DNA from: Paenibacillus sp. FSL R5-0341
GTDB taxonomy: Bacteria; Bacillota; Bacilli; Paenibacillales; Paenibacillaceae
Length of the DNA stretch: 64,000 nucleotides
Assembly (NCBI RefSeq): GCF_037975235.1
Contig: NZ_CP150241.1
Span: 2,542,001 to 2,606,000, forward strand
Direction: 5' to 3'
Both the position numbers and the translations under genes were made by a program. Below the pieces are notes generated by a model, which was not told the origin of the DNA, did not search any database, and worked only from the letters and a program-made list of their open reading frames with translations. Below, in pieces: positions 49,861-58,834 of the stretch. The stretch's first letter is position 1. The number at the start of each line of letters is the position of its first letter.

Positions 49861-50424
49861 ATGAGCAAAACACAGTACGCAGCTGACATCTTGAAGGAGC
49901 TGGAACGTACGCTTAGCCAGATCGACGATGCAGAAATGCAAGGGATGGCTGAACACATTTTGGCTGCGGAACAGATTTTTGTGGCTGGAGCAGGTCGGTC
50001 AGGTCTTATGGGAAAGGCTTTTGCCATGAGATTGATGCAGATGGGGCTTCGTGTATATGTGGTGGGTGAGACTGTTACACCTGGGATCAGCTCGAAGGAC
50101 TTTCTCTTGTTATGCTCAGGCTCAGGAGAAACAGGTAGCCTCGTAGCGATGGCTCAGAAAGCTAGTTCGGCAGGTGCGCCTGTCGGTCTGATTACGATCA
50201 AGCCAGAGTCCACGATAGGGCAATTGGCGACTACGGTAGTGCGCCTTCCGGCTTCAGCCAAAGAGGACACGGCAACTTCCGGAGCGGATGTAACCATTCA
50301 GCCGATGGGCTCGCTGTTCGAACAGGGACTGTTGATTGGCATGGATGCACTCATCCTTACGATGATGGAAATGAAGGGTATGACCGGAGCGGATATGTTT
50401 GGCCGCCACGCGAACCTGGAATAG
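49861..50424 (+). CDS. hxlB: 6-phospho-3-hexuloisomerase
   Basis: 187 residues, a SIS-domain isomerase: FVAGAGRSGLMGKAFAMRLMQMG and LLCSGSGETGSLVAMAQKA bind the sugar phosphate. The C-terminal FEQGLLIGMDALIL helix is typical. It converts the HxlA product to fructose 6-phosphate. AAGGG in the end of hxlA acts as SD, and the upstream in-frame codons overlap hxlA, so ATG 49861 is chosen. A strong terminator follows before hxlR. Confidence 0.95.
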   Translation: MSKTQYAADILKELERTLSQIDDAEMQGMAEHILAAEQIFVAGAGRSGLMGKAFAMRLMQMGLRVYVVGETVTPGISSKDFLLLCSGSGETGSLVAMAQKASSAGAPVGLITIKPESTIGQLATTVVRLPASAKEDTATSGADVTIQPMGSLFEQGLLIGMDALILTMMEMKGMTGADMFGRHANLE

Positions 50425-50436
50425 CGATTAGATGAA

Positions 50437-50479
50437 AGAAAGACCGGAATCCTTTGATTGCAAAGGGTTCTGGTCTTTT
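50437..50479 (+). terminator. Terminator after hxlAB
   Basis: AAAGACCGGAATCCTTTG-attg-CAAAGGGTTCTGGTCTTTT, a long stem ending in T residues. Confidence 0.9.
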
Positions 50480-50677
50480 CTGCGATGCAAAGTCATTCAT
50501 CTGTATAGATTTTATTCGTGATTTTCACTTAAACTTTGCATCCCGACCAGGCTGTAGTAGAATTAATAGATAGCTGTATCGAATGAATGTACTTATTACA
50601 TCATGCATGGAGCGGAAAGCTTACTTCGTGTGAAGTGTCCCCGTGATATGCGTAATATACGCGATATAAGATTGAAG

Positions 50678-51055
50678 ATGAGGGGGCTCGGAGCCATGGC
50701 AGCCGAAGTCAAGGAACGGATTAACCTGAAAGAAATCAACTGTGAGAAGGAATTGACCCTTGCGGTGATCGGTGGCAAATGGAAACTGATTATTTTGTGG
50801 CATTTGGGTCTGGAAGGCACCAAACGTTTCAGTGAGCTGAAACGCCTAATCCCTCATATTACCCAGAAGATGCTGACCAACCAGCTACGTGAGCTGGAGG
50901 AAGACAAGCTGATTGAGCGCAAGGTGTACGCAGAAGTGCCTCCTCGGGTAGAATATACATTGACAGATCACGGTCAAAGCCTGATGCCTGTCCTGCACGC
51001 AATGTATAACTGGGGTAAAAATTACGGTGAAAATGTAATCTGGAAAGAAAGCTAA
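50678..51055 (+). CDS. hxlR: HxlR-type winged-helix regulator
   Basis: About 125 residues from ATG 50678, or 119 from ATG 50696, which has GGAG close upstream. [22 protein letters not shown] is the HxlR signature with its N-terminal Cys; [27 protein letters not shown] is the recognition region; [16 protein letters not shown] the wing end. In B. subtilis HxlR activates hxlAB in response to formaldehyde but lies upstream of and divergent from it. Here it is downstream and co-directional behind a terminator, so the symbol is given by context and family. Confidence 0.82.
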   Translation: MRGLGAMAAEVKERINLKEINCEKELTLAVIGGKWKLIILWHLGLEGTKRFSELKRLIPHITQKMLTNQLRELEEDKLIERKVYAEVPPRVEYTLTDHGQSLMPVLHAMYNWGKNYGENVIWKES

Positions 51056-51073
51056 ATAAGTAAGATCTATAAT

Positions 51074-51118
51074 GAACCGCCGGGTAAATGGATTTTTCCA
51101 TTACCCGGCGGTTTTTTT
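51074..51118 (+). terminator. Terminator after hxlR
   Basis: AACCGCCGGGTAATGG-type stem: AACCGCCGGGTAAATGG and CCATTACCCGGCGGTT, then seven T residues. Confidence 0.92.
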
Positions 51119-51148
51119 AGTTACTTTCAGACCATGGTCACATGAGCA

Positions 51149-51240
51149 AAAGTTTATACGAAACGTAGAGGACAGAAATAGTTTGAAGAAGCGAAGCTAA
51201 AAGATTTCTGAAAGAAAGCTACATCGCAAGCACATACTGG
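51149..51240 (+). mobile_element. Dispersed MITE-like repeat, truncated copy C
   Basis: Carries ACGTAGAGGACAGAAA, the GAAGAAGCGAAGCTAAAAG block and TTTCTGAAAGAAAGCT from the left half of the full repeat, but lacks the right half and the long GC stem. It lies just upstream of full copy B, so it may have been cut by a later insertion or deletion. Confidence 0.6.
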
Positions 51241-51263
51241 CCTTTATCCTAGTTACCCTTTTA

Positions 51264-51492
51264 TATAGATGGAACTAAACATTCACACGAGAACGTAGAG
51301 GACAGAAAGAACCTGAAGAAGCGGAGCTAAAAGCTTTCTAAAAGAAAGCTACATCGGAAGCATACGCCTCGCCTTTATCACCGGATTTTCACCTTTGAAA
51401 AAGGGAATCAAAAAAATCTGGGGATAAGAGCGATCGGAAGGTTGTTCTGTCATCGGAGTGGTAAGTGTGAATAATCTTTAGTACAATCTATA
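51264..51492 (+). mobile_element. Dispersed MITE-like repeat, full copy B (229 bp)
   Basis: Left end TATAGATGGAACTAAACATTCACAC; right end, read as reverse complement, begins TATAGATTGTACTAAAG and ends TTCACAC. Internal AGCTTTC-taaaa-GAAAGCT hairpin and the GGATTTTCACCTTT...ATCTGGGGATAA stem match copy A with a few changes. GATCGGAAGGTTGTTCTGTCATCG is shared with copy A. It fills most of the hxlR-pepF intergenic region. Confidence 0.75.
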
Positions 51493-51558
51493 CTCCCTTG
51501 AACTGGAATATGATACGATGAGAGATATTGGAAAATGCAAGGAGGATGACAACTAAAG

Positions 51559-53361
51559 ATGGAAAAAATACGTACACGTGCTGAGGTAAATCAGGAAACG
51601 ACTTGGGATTTGAGAGACTTGTTTGTAACCGATGTAGAGTGGGAGCAGGAGCTTCGATCACTTCCTGAGGCTGCGGCCCAGATCGAAACGTTCAAAGGGC
51701 GTCTGGGCGAAGGCGCTGAGCAATTGCTGGCTTGTCTGGATGCGCGTGAAGCTTTGCAAGAGCGGATCGGCAAGACGGCTTCCTATGCCCGTTTGAAGCA
51801 ATCAGAGGACAGTACTAATCCAGTGAATATTGAGAATTCAGCCAAGGCAGGAGATATCCTATCGAATCTGTCGTCGTCCTTGTCTTTTGTCAATTCGGAG
51901 ATCGTTGATCTGCCGGACGGAACAGTGGAGCGCTACCTTGAAGAACTTCCGGGATTGGAGCCGTATGCGCGCAGTTTGGAGCGTTTGATTCGAGAAAAAG
52001 AACATCGGCTTACACCCGAGACCGAGAAGGTACTCGCTTCACTTGGAGAGGTGCTGGATTCGCCATACCGAATCTATCTGCGCGGTAAACTGGCAGACAT
52101 GACGTTTGACGATGCCCTCGATGGAGAGGACAATAATCGTCCGTTATCTTGGTCATTCTATGAAAATAATTATGAGATGTCGTCTGATACGAAGCTGCGC
52201 CGTTCTGCCTATGCAGCGTTCAGCTCGACATTGAATGAGTACAAAAATACGTTCGCAGAAGGCTATGCAACCGAAGTGAAGAAACAGGTTGTTTTATCCA
52301 GACTACGTGGTTACGACGATGTTACAGATATGCTTCTTAGCCCACAGCAAGTGAGCAAAGAGATGTACAATAATGTGCTCGATATTATCCAGCAGGAACT
52401 CGCACCTCATATGCGCAGACTGGCTGCTCTCAAGAAACGCGAACTGGGTCTGGACAAGCTGATGTTCTGTGATCTGAAGGCCCCGCTTGATCCTGAATTT
52501 AGCCCTGCCATTACATATGATGAGGCGTGCACACTCATTCGTGAAGCACTTGATGTGCTTGGGCCAGAGTATGGCGAGATCGTAGAGCGCGCATTCAGTG
52601 ATCGCTGGGTGGATTACGCAGATAATGCAGGCAAATCCACAGGGGCATTTTGCTCCTCTATATATGGTTCGCACTCCTATATTCTAATTTCATGGGCGAA
52701 CAATATGCGTGGGGCATTTACGCTTGCGCATGAAGTAGGACATGCAGGCCACTTTATGCTCGCGGGACGTTACCAAAAGCTCACGAATACACGGCCATCT
52801 CTTTATTTTATTGAGGCACCGTCGACCATGAATGAAATGCTGCTGGCAGATCATCTATTGAAGCGTTCCGATAATCCGAGAATGCGTCGTTGGGTCATTT
52901 TGCAACTGTTGAATACGTATTACCATAACTTCGTTACACATCTGCTGGAAGGGGAATTACAGCGCAGGGTGTATGCACTCGCAACCAATGATGAGCCCAT
53001 TACGGCGAAGACATTAAGTCAGCTCAAAGGAGACATCCTCTCCGAATTCTGGGGACCTGATCTGGTTATTGATGAAGGGGCCAAACTCACATGGATGAGA
53101 CAACCTCATTATTATATGGGACTATATCCATATACCTATGCGGCAGGCTTGACGGCTTCCACAGCGGCTGCACAGCAGATCCGGGAAGAAGGACAGCCAG
53201 CTGTAGATCGCTGGCTTGAAGCACTCAAAGCCGGTGGAAGTCTCACGCCGCAGGAGTTAATGAAGCTCGCGGGTGTGGATATGTCCGGACCTGAGCCGAT
53301 TCGTTCTGCAGTTGCTTATGTCGGCAGTCTGGTCGACGAACTTGAACGTCTGTATTCATGA
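51559..53361 (+). CDS. pepF: Oligoendopeptidase F (M3B metallopeptidase)
   Basis: 600 residues. The zinc motif HEVGHAGH (His391) with a downstream Glu in APSTMNEMLLADHLL is the M3 active site; YGSHSYILISWANNMRGAFTLAHE precedes it. The N-terminal helical region (TTWDLRDLFVTDVEWEQEL) is typical of PepF. It cuts short peptides of about 7-17 residues in the cytoplasm. CAAGGAGGATG precedes ATG 51559. The region upstream consists of MITE-like repeats, so its promoter lies within or just after copy B. Confidence 0.95.
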   Translation: MEKIRTRAEVNQETTWDLRDLFVTDVEWEQELRSLPEAAAQIETFKGRLGEGAEQLLACLDAREALQERIGKTASYARLKQSEDSTNPVNIENSAKAGDILSNLSSSLSFVNSEIVDLPDGTVERYLEELPGLEPYARSLERLIREKEHRLTPETEKVLASLGEVLDSPYRIYLRGKLADMTFDDALDGEDNNRPLSWSFYENNYEMSSDTKLRRSAYAAFSSTLNEYKNTFAEGYATEVKKQVVLSRLRGYDDVTDMLLSPQQVSKEMYNNVLDIIQQELAPHMRRLAALKKRELGLDKLMFCDLKAPLDPEFSPAITYDEACTLIREALDVLGPEYGEIVERAFSDRWVDYADNAGKSTGAFCSSIYGSHSYILISWANNMRGAFTLAHEVGHAGHFMLAGRYQKLTNTRPSLYFIEAPSTMNEMLLADHLLKRSDNPRMRRWVILQLLNTYYHNFVTHLLEGELQRRVYALATNDEPITAKTLSQLKGDILSEFWGPDLVIDEGAKLTWMRQPHYYMGLYPYTYAAGLTASTAAAQQIREEGQPAVDRWLEALKAGGSLTPQELMKLAGVDMSGPEPIRSAVAYVGSLVDELERLYS

Positions 53362-53470
53362 TCTGGTTCATATAGTATACGGACAAGGCAGAACGGGTTG
53401 TCTGCATGCACCGCCTTCCTTGCGTGGGGGCGGTGCATCTTATTTTGCAAGGGGAAAGGAACGATGATGA

Positions 53471-53986
53471 ATGGCGTTAACGAGCATGTCCTCATCGATC
53501 GGCCGATTAAGCGTGGATGGTTTCGGTGTTTTTGATGACATGAATGGAGTACCGGGTTTTGAGGGCAATCAGGGTGGCTTTTTTGCGGGATTCAATGAGT
53601 TTGCTGCAATGAATGCATTTGCTTCGATTTTCATTGGTGCCATATTTCTCATCATTGCGGGAGTTATTGTTTTTGTTATAATTTCAGGCATACGCTCAGG
53701 ATCGTCAAATAACGCGGCAGCTTTGTTAACCCTTCATTCTACGGTGGTGGCCAAACGAACGGAAGTCTCAGGTGGAAGCGGCGATAGCAGTGCGACTACT
53801 CGTTATTATGCTACATTTGAATTCGATAATGGGGAGCGCACTGAACTGATTGTTGGCGGAAACCATTATGGCATGATGGTGGAAAATGATCGAGGGATGC
53901 TGACGTATCAGGGCACGCGGTTCAAGCATTTTGAGAGAGAGGTACAGCCCCAGTCGGGGGTAAGCAAAGGTCAGTTTTATACCTGA
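53471..53986 (+). CDS. DUF2500 membrane protein
   Basis: 171 residues. A Gly/Phe/Asn-rich N-terminus, one membrane helix (ASIFIGAIFLIIAGVIVFVIIS) and then the DUF2500 beta domain: STVVAKRTEVSGGSGDSSAT, YYATFEFDNGERTELIVGG and DRGMLTYQGTRFKHFER. Function unknown. AAAGGAACG serves ATG 53471. It lies 109 bp after pepF and is followed by a terminator. Confidence 0.85.
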   Translation: MALTSMSSSIGRLSVDGFGVFDDMNGVPGFEGNQGGFFAGFNEFAAMNAFASIFIGAIFLIIAGVIVFVIISGIRSGSSNNAAALLTLHSTVVAKRTEVSGGSGDSSATTRYYATFEFDNGERTELIVGGNHYGMMVENDRGMLTYQGTRFKHFEREVQPQSGVSKGQFYT

Positions 53987-53996
53987 AAAAAGAAAT

Positions 53997-54029
53997 GCGG
54001 CTCCTCCCAGGTGGGAGAGAGTCGTTTTT
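53997..54029 (+). terminator. Terminator after the DUF2500 gene
   Basis: CGGCTCCTCCC-aggt-GGGAGAGAGTCG with TTTTTG. Confidence 0.8.
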
Positions 54030-54221
54030 GGTATGCCTAAAAGAAAGAAAAACCGAAGGGTATTCAAACGCTTACAATGGTGATATACTCGTAAAATAAA
54101 GTAAAACAGTATTAAACAAAAACAAACAAACAATAAATACAGAATAAAGTACAGGGTTACGGACTGAATCAAGAGATACCGCTTGGAAAATAGGATTGGT
54201 TCGAAAGGTTGGTGAAGCGCG

Positions 54222-55715
54222 GTGAGTGTGCTGGCTTATGATTTGGGCGCCGGGAGCGGGAGAGCGCTACTGGGACATCTGAATGATCGAGGGATTGAAA
54301 CAAGCGAAATTCATCGGTTCAAGAATGAACCGGTAAAGGTTGGCGAGCGGATGCACTGGGATATTCTGCGATTGCATCATGAATTGTTGCAAGGGCTTAC
54401 GCTTGTGAAGCAGCAGGGGGAACAGCCGGAGAGCCTGGGAATCGATTCTTGGGGTGTTGATTTCGGTCTGCTCGGCAGTAATGGGGAGTTGCTGGGTAAT
54501 CCGTATCATTACCGTGATACACAGTTTAACGGCATGATGGATCAGGTACGGCAAGAGCTGACCTCTCAGCGAATCTTCCAACGTACAGGGATTCAGTTTC
54601 TTAGCTTTAATACCCTGTACCAATTGGTAACGCTTCAACGCAGTGGTTCCCCGTTGCTTCATGAAGCAGAGCGTTTTCTCATGATTCCGGATTTGCTTCG
54701 TTATTTCTTGACCGGAGAAGCGGTGAATGAGTTCACGAATGCAACGACGACGCAATTATACAATCCATTGGCGGGTCAGTGGGACAGTGAGTTGCTGGCG
54801 CATATTCGCATTTCGGAAAAACTGTTCGGTGAAGCGGTGATGCCCGGCACCCGTGTTGGACAATTGCGCAGCAGTATCTGTAATGATCTGGGTCTTTCAC
54901 CGATACCGGTGATCGCGGTTGCGGAGCATGATACGGGTTCGGCCGTTGTGGCTGTTCCTGCAACGGAACGTTCATTTGCTTATCTGAGTTGTGGAACCTG
55001 GTCCCTGATGGGTACGGAGATAGATCATCCTGCGATAAGTAGCCAGAGTCTGGCCTTGAACTTCACGAATGAAGGCGGGGCGGGCGGAACCTTCCGTCTG
55101 CTCAAGAACATCATGGGACTGTGGATTTTGCAGGAAAGCATGCGGGAGTGGGAGCGCCAGGGGCAGGGAATTAGCTATGATGCGTTATTGGCGAAGGCGG
55201 AACAGGCACCTCCATTTGCCAGTTTGTTTGATCCGGATGATGAACTGTTCATGCCAGCAGGAGATATGACGACCCGTATACGCCAGTATTGTCGTGATAC
55301 AGGGCAAGTGGTGCCAGAGGATCAAGGTGCTATTGCCCGTGCAATTCTGGAGAGTCTGGCATTGAAGTATAGAAGAGTGCTGGAATGGACGGAACAATTG
55401 TCGGGACAGACGTTCAACGGATTGCATATGGTCGGTGGAGGTATCCAGAACCGCCTGTTATGTCAGTGGACTGCAAATTCCATTGGAAAACCGGTATGGG
55501 CGGGTCCGGCAGAGGGCAGTGCAATCGGGAATATGGCTGTGCAATGGATGGCAAGCGGAGCTTTTAAGGATATCTGGGAAGCCCGTAAGGCCATTCGTGA
55601 TTCATTTCCGGTAACTGCATATGAGCCGCAGGACAGGTCAGTTTGGGAAGATGCTTACGGCAGATTTCTGCGTGTGACGGCTTCATCTAATTCACAATCG
55701 GGGAGTGAGGTTTAA
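54222..55715 (+). CDS. rhaB: Rhamnulokinase (FGGY kinase)
   Basis: 497 residues, GTG start behind AAAGGTTGG. VLAYDLGAGSGRALLGHLND is the rhamnulokinase form of the phosphate-1 loop; LGIDSWGVDFGLL, YRDTQFNGMM and the C-terminal LHMVGGGIQNRLLCQWTANS confirm RhaB. It phosphorylates L-rhamnulose with ATP. Rhamnose isomerase and aldolase genes are not in the window. The DeoR gene starts 2 bp after its stop, so the two are co-transcribed; lutABC follows beyond a short repeat. Confidence 0.92.
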   Translation: MSVLAYDLGAGSGRALLGHLNDRGIETSEIHRFKNEPVKVGERMHWDILRLHHELLQGLTLVKQQGEQPESLGIDSWGVDFGLLGSNGELLGNPYHYRDTQFNGMMDQVRQELTSQRIFQRTGIQFLSFNTLYQLVTLQRSGSPLLHEAERFLMIPDLLRYFLTGEAVNEFTNATTTQLYNPLAGQWDSELLAHIRISEKLFGEAVMPGTRVGQLRSSICNDLGLSPIPVIAVAEHDTGSAVVAVPATERSFAYLSCGTWSLMGTEIDHPAISSQSLALNFTNEGGAGGTFRLLKNIMGLWILQESMREWERQGQGISYDALLAKAEQAPPFASLFDPDDELFMPAGDMTTRIRQYCRDTGQVVPEDQGAIARAILESLALKYRRVLEWTEQLSGQTFNGLHMVGGGIQNRLLCQWTANSIGKPVWAGPAEGSAIGNMAVQWMASGAFKDIWEARKAIRDSFPVTAYEPQDRSVWEDAYGRFLRVTASSNSQSGSEV

Positions 55716-55716
55716 C

Positions 55717-56478
55717 ATGCTGGCAGCCGAGCGGTATGACCGGATTGTGGAGATGGTGAATGTAAAGGGCAGTATGCGTGTATCTGAGCTTAGTGAGCGC
55801 TGCCGAGTGACGGAGGAAACCATCCGGCGGGATCTGGATCGGCTGGAACAGGCAGGGCGATTGCGTCGTTCTCATGGTGGTGCAGTGAGTGTGAAGGAAG
55901 ATCAACCGGAGATCCCTTACCGGATCAGGGAGACAACTCATGCGGAAGAGAAGAAGCGGATTGCACAAGCGGCTCTGGCGATGATTCATCCGGGTGATCG
56001 CATTCTGTTGGATGCCAGCACAACAGCAGGTTATATGGCAGCGAACATGCCGGATTTTCCGCTGACGGTCTTAACTAATTCTATTCAGGTAGCTACGGAA
56101 CTGAGCAGTCGTGACAAGGTGGAGGTCATCTCAACAGGAGGCCAGCTGGCACCTCGCTCATTGTCTTTTGTAGGGCCGCTCGCGGAGCGTTCTCTGGAGA
56201 CGTATCATGTGGATAAATTGTTCTTGTCTTGCAAAGGCGTACATCTTGAAGGTGGCGGAATCAGTGAATCCAATGAACTCCAAGCAAGGCTGAAGCAGAA
56301 GATGGTTGGCATAGCCGATCAGGTTATCTTACTTGCAGATGCCAGTAAATTTGGTGTTCGTGCCTTTGCCCGAGTATCCGGGTTAAATGCAGTCCATACG
56401 ATCGTTACCGATCAGCCATTGGAGGCTGAACAGACAGAACGTTTAAGCGGATACGATATTGGTATCATCACGGTTTAA
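55717..56478 (+). CDS. DeoR-family regulator of the rhamnose locus (RhaR-like)
   Basis: 253 residues. HTH MRVSELSERCRVTEETIRRDLDRLEQ and a DeoRC domain with LLDASTTAGYMA and VLTNSIQVATEL. GGGAGTGAGG at the rhaB end is the SD for ATG 55717. Position after rhaB parallels B. subtilis, where a DeoR protein (RhaR) controls the rhamnose genes. Very similar to the DeoR protein at 44747-45514; the two probably arose by duplication and may read related operators. Confidence 0.9.
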   Translation: MLAAERYDRIVEMVNVKGSMRVSELSERCRVTEETIRRDLDRLEQAGRLRRSHGGAVSVKEDQPEIPYRIRETTHAEEKKRIAQAALAMIHPGDRILLDASTTAGYMAANMPDFPLTVLTNSIQVATELSSRDKVEVISTGGQLAPRSLSFVGPLAERSLETYHVDKLFLSCKGVHLEGGGISESNELQARLKQKMVGIADQVILLADASKFGVRAFARVSGLNAVHTIVTDQPLEAEQTERLSGYDIGIITV

Positions 56479-56496
56479 TCTTTTGGATTTTATCTA

Positions 56497-56562
56497 TATA
56501 AATTGAACTAAACATTTACACGAAACGGAGTGTCCAGTGTAAATATTCTTAGTCAATTCATC
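56497..56562 (+). mobile_element. Dispersed MITE-like repeat, internally deleted copy D (about 66 bp)
   Basis: Has the left end TATAAATTGAACTAAACATTTACAC, identical to copy A, joined after ACGGAG directly to the right end TGTCCAGTGTAAATATTC, so about 165 bp of the interior is missing. Its two arms can fold into a long stem. It occupies most of the gap between the DeoR gene and lutA. Confidence 0.75.
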
Positions 56563-56591
56563 TACTAATCAGTTAATAGGAGCGTGTAATT

Positions 56592-57320
56592 ATGAAGGTC
56601 TCCTTATTCATTACCTGCCTCAGCGATGCCATCTATCCCCGAGTAGGGGAGGCCATGGTCAGATTGCTCGCCGCTCATGGCGTTCGGCTGGATTTTCCGC
56701 CGGTTCAGACCTGCTGCGGTCAGCCATCCTACAATAGCGGGTACTGGGACGAGACTCGGGTAGCGGCCAAAACGATTCTTGAAGCGTTTGACGACAGTGA
56801 TTTTGTAGTCTGTCCATCCGGATCATGTACGTATATGATTCATCATTATCCCGAACTGTTCGCGGATGAACCGGTGTGGCTGGAGAAGGCAAAACGATTG
56901 GAAGCAAAAGCCTATGAATTCACTCAATTCCTCGTTCAGGTACTCGGTATAACTGATCTGGGTGCACATTTTCCACACAAAGTAACCTATCATCCATCCT
57001 GCCACGGCAGCCGTCTGCTTGGTGTAAAGGATGAGCCGATGGCGCTGCTCTCTCAAGTAAAAGGTCTGGAATTGGTTCCACTTCCATTCGCTGAGGATTG
57101 CTGTGGGTTCGGGGGGACATTTGCTATTAAAATGTCCGATATTTCAGGAGCGATGGTGACGGAGAAGGTCGATCATGTCAAAGAGACACAAGCCGAAGTA
57201 CTGGTGGGGCTGGACATGGCCTGTCTGATGAATATCGCAGGTAATCTGCGTTATCGGAATGAACCGGTGCGTGTGATGCATCTGGCGGAACTACTGTATG
57301 AGGGGGTGCGAACAGGATGA
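56592..57320 (+). CDS. lutA: Lactate utilisation protein A (Fe-S, CCG domains)
   Basis: 242 residues with two cysteine-rich CCG domains: TCCGQPSYNSGYWDE and, in the second half, YHPSCHGSR and EDCCGFGGTFA. It is the GlcF/LutA-like subunit of the LutABC complex that oxidises L-lactate to pyruvate. MKVSLFITCLSDAIYPRVG is the standard start; TAGGAGCG precedes it. The stop overlaps lutB by 4 bp. Copy D of the repeat sits immediately upstream. Confidence 0.95.
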   Translation: MKVSLFITCLSDAIYPRVGEAMVRLLAAHGVRLDFPPVQTCCGQPSYNSGYWDETRVAAKTILEAFDDSDFVVCPSGSCTYMIHHYPELFADEPVWLEKAKRLEAKAYEFTQFLVQVLGITDLGAHFPHKVTYHPSCHGSRLLGVKDEPMALLSQVKGLELVPLPFAEDCCGFGGTFAIKMSDISGAMVTEKVDHVKETQAEVLVGLDMACLMNIAGNLRYRNEPVRVMHLAELLYEGVRTG

Positions 57321-58834
57321 GCCAACCGGGAGTTATGGATACTACGGTCAAAGAACGTGCCGGACTGGCCTTGAATGATGATTTTCTGCGTAAAGCGGTC
57401 AAATTCACGACAGAACGATTGCGTAACGGGAAAAAGTCTGCCTCAGAAGAACATGGGAATTGGGATGAATGGCGGGAGCGTGGCCGGCAGATTCGTCTGC
57501 ATACGATTGCGTATCTGGATTATTATCTGAATGAATTTGTGAATAACGCCCGTGCGAATGGGGTTCATATTCATTTTGCAGATACATCGGTGGAAGCAGC
57601 GGCAATTGCGCTGGATATTGCGGCACACAAGCAGGCTTCTACGGTGGTGAAGTCCAAATCGATGGTGTCGGAGGAAGTACATCTGAATCATGTGCTGGAG
57701 TCGGCGGGCATTGAAGCCATCGAGACCGATCTGGGTGAATACATCATTCAGCTGGCAGGCGAAGCCCCTTCTCATATTGTCATTCCAGCCATCCATAAGA
57801 ACCGCTATCAGATCGCAGAGTTGTTATCCAAGGAAGCGGGTGAAATTCTGGAGCCGGACACGACGGTACTTGCCGGATTTGTTCGCAAAAAGCTGCGCGA
57901 GAAGTTCCTCGAAGCGGATATCGGCATGACTGGTTGCAATTTTGCGATTGCAGAGACAGGTTCCATGGTTTTGTTCGAAAATGAAGGCAATGCCCGTATG
58001 GTATCCACTGTTCCCAAAACGCAGATTACACTCATGGGCATGGAGCGGATCATCCCGTCGTGGACGGATCTGGAGGTCATGGCAACCTTGTTGCCGCGCT
58101 CTGCAACAGGTCAAAAACTCACGATGTACATGTCAGGCATCACAGGTCCTCGTCGTACAGCGGATGCGGATGGGCCGGATGAAATGCACATTATTATCGT
58201 GGATAACGGTCGATCCCTTCAGCTCGGTGATCCCGAATTCCAAGAACTGCTGAATTGTATTCGCTGTGGTGCTTGTCTGAATGCTTGCCCGGTATATCGC
58301 CATATTGGAGGTCATGCCTACGGTGGAACCTATAGTGGACCGATTGGCGCGGTACTGACACCTGCACTCAATGGCAACATTGATGAATGGAATGATATTG
58401 CCGGTGCTTCGAGTCTTTGCGGAGCCTGCTATGAAGCATGTCCGGTCAAAATTCCGCTGCATGATATGCTCGTTTATTTACGCAGACGCAAGGTAGAGGA
58501 TGGTCATGGAAACAAAATGGAGAGTATGGGCATGAAGGGCTTTGCTGCCGTGGTTTCCAATTCGAAACGCTTCAGTGCGGCCATACGTCTGGGACAGATC
58601 GGGCAGAAGGCAGTTGTACGCAACAACGGCATTTCTCTCAAGCTGGGTCCACTCAAAGGCTGGAATAATTATCGGGTTGCGCCAAGTCTCGCCAAGAAAT
58701 CTTTCCGGCAGCAATGGAACAAGCTGGATCAAGAATTGAACCAGGAGCAACCGGCCATGAATTCTTCCGTTCGCAGCCGCATGGAGCAGATTATTCGTGA
58801 ACGAGAGGAAGGGGAGGATAAGCATGGTCACTGA
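57317..58834 (+). CDS. lutB: Lactate utilisation protein B (iron-sulfur)
   Basis: 505 residues. The N-terminal part carries the LUD domain (AIAETGSMVLFENEGNARMV). Two 4Fe-4S clusters follow: CIRCGACLNACPVY (Cys314, 317, 320, 324) and CGACYEACPVKIPLHDML. It moves electrons from lactate towards the respiratory chain. ATG 57317 overlaps the lutA stop; lutC in turn begins inside its last codons, so the three are translationally coupled. Confidence 0.95.
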   Translation: MSQPGVMDTTVKERAGLALNDDFLRKAVKFTTERLRNGKKSASEEHGNWDEWRERGRQIRLHTIAYLDYYLNEFVNNARANGVHIHFADTSVEAAAIALDIAAHKQASTVVKSKSMVSEEVHLNHVLESAGIEAIETDLGEYIIQLAGEAPSHIVIPAIHKNRYQIAELLSKEAGEILEPDTTVLAGFVRKKLREKFLEADIGMTGCNFAIAETGSMVLFENEGNARMVSTVPKTQITLMGMERIIPSWTDLEVMATLLPRSATGQKLTMYMSGITGPRRTADADGPDEMHIIIVDNGRSLQLGDPEFQELLNCIRCGACLNACPVYRHIGGHAYGGTYSGPIGAVLTPALNGNIDEWNDIAGASSLCGACYEACPVKIPLHDMLVYLRRRKVEDGHGNKMESMGMKGFAAVVSNSKRFSAAIRLGQIGQKAVVRNNGISLKLGPLKGWNNYRVAPSLAKKSFRQQWNKLDQELNQEQPAMNSSVRSRMEQIIREREEGEDKHGH

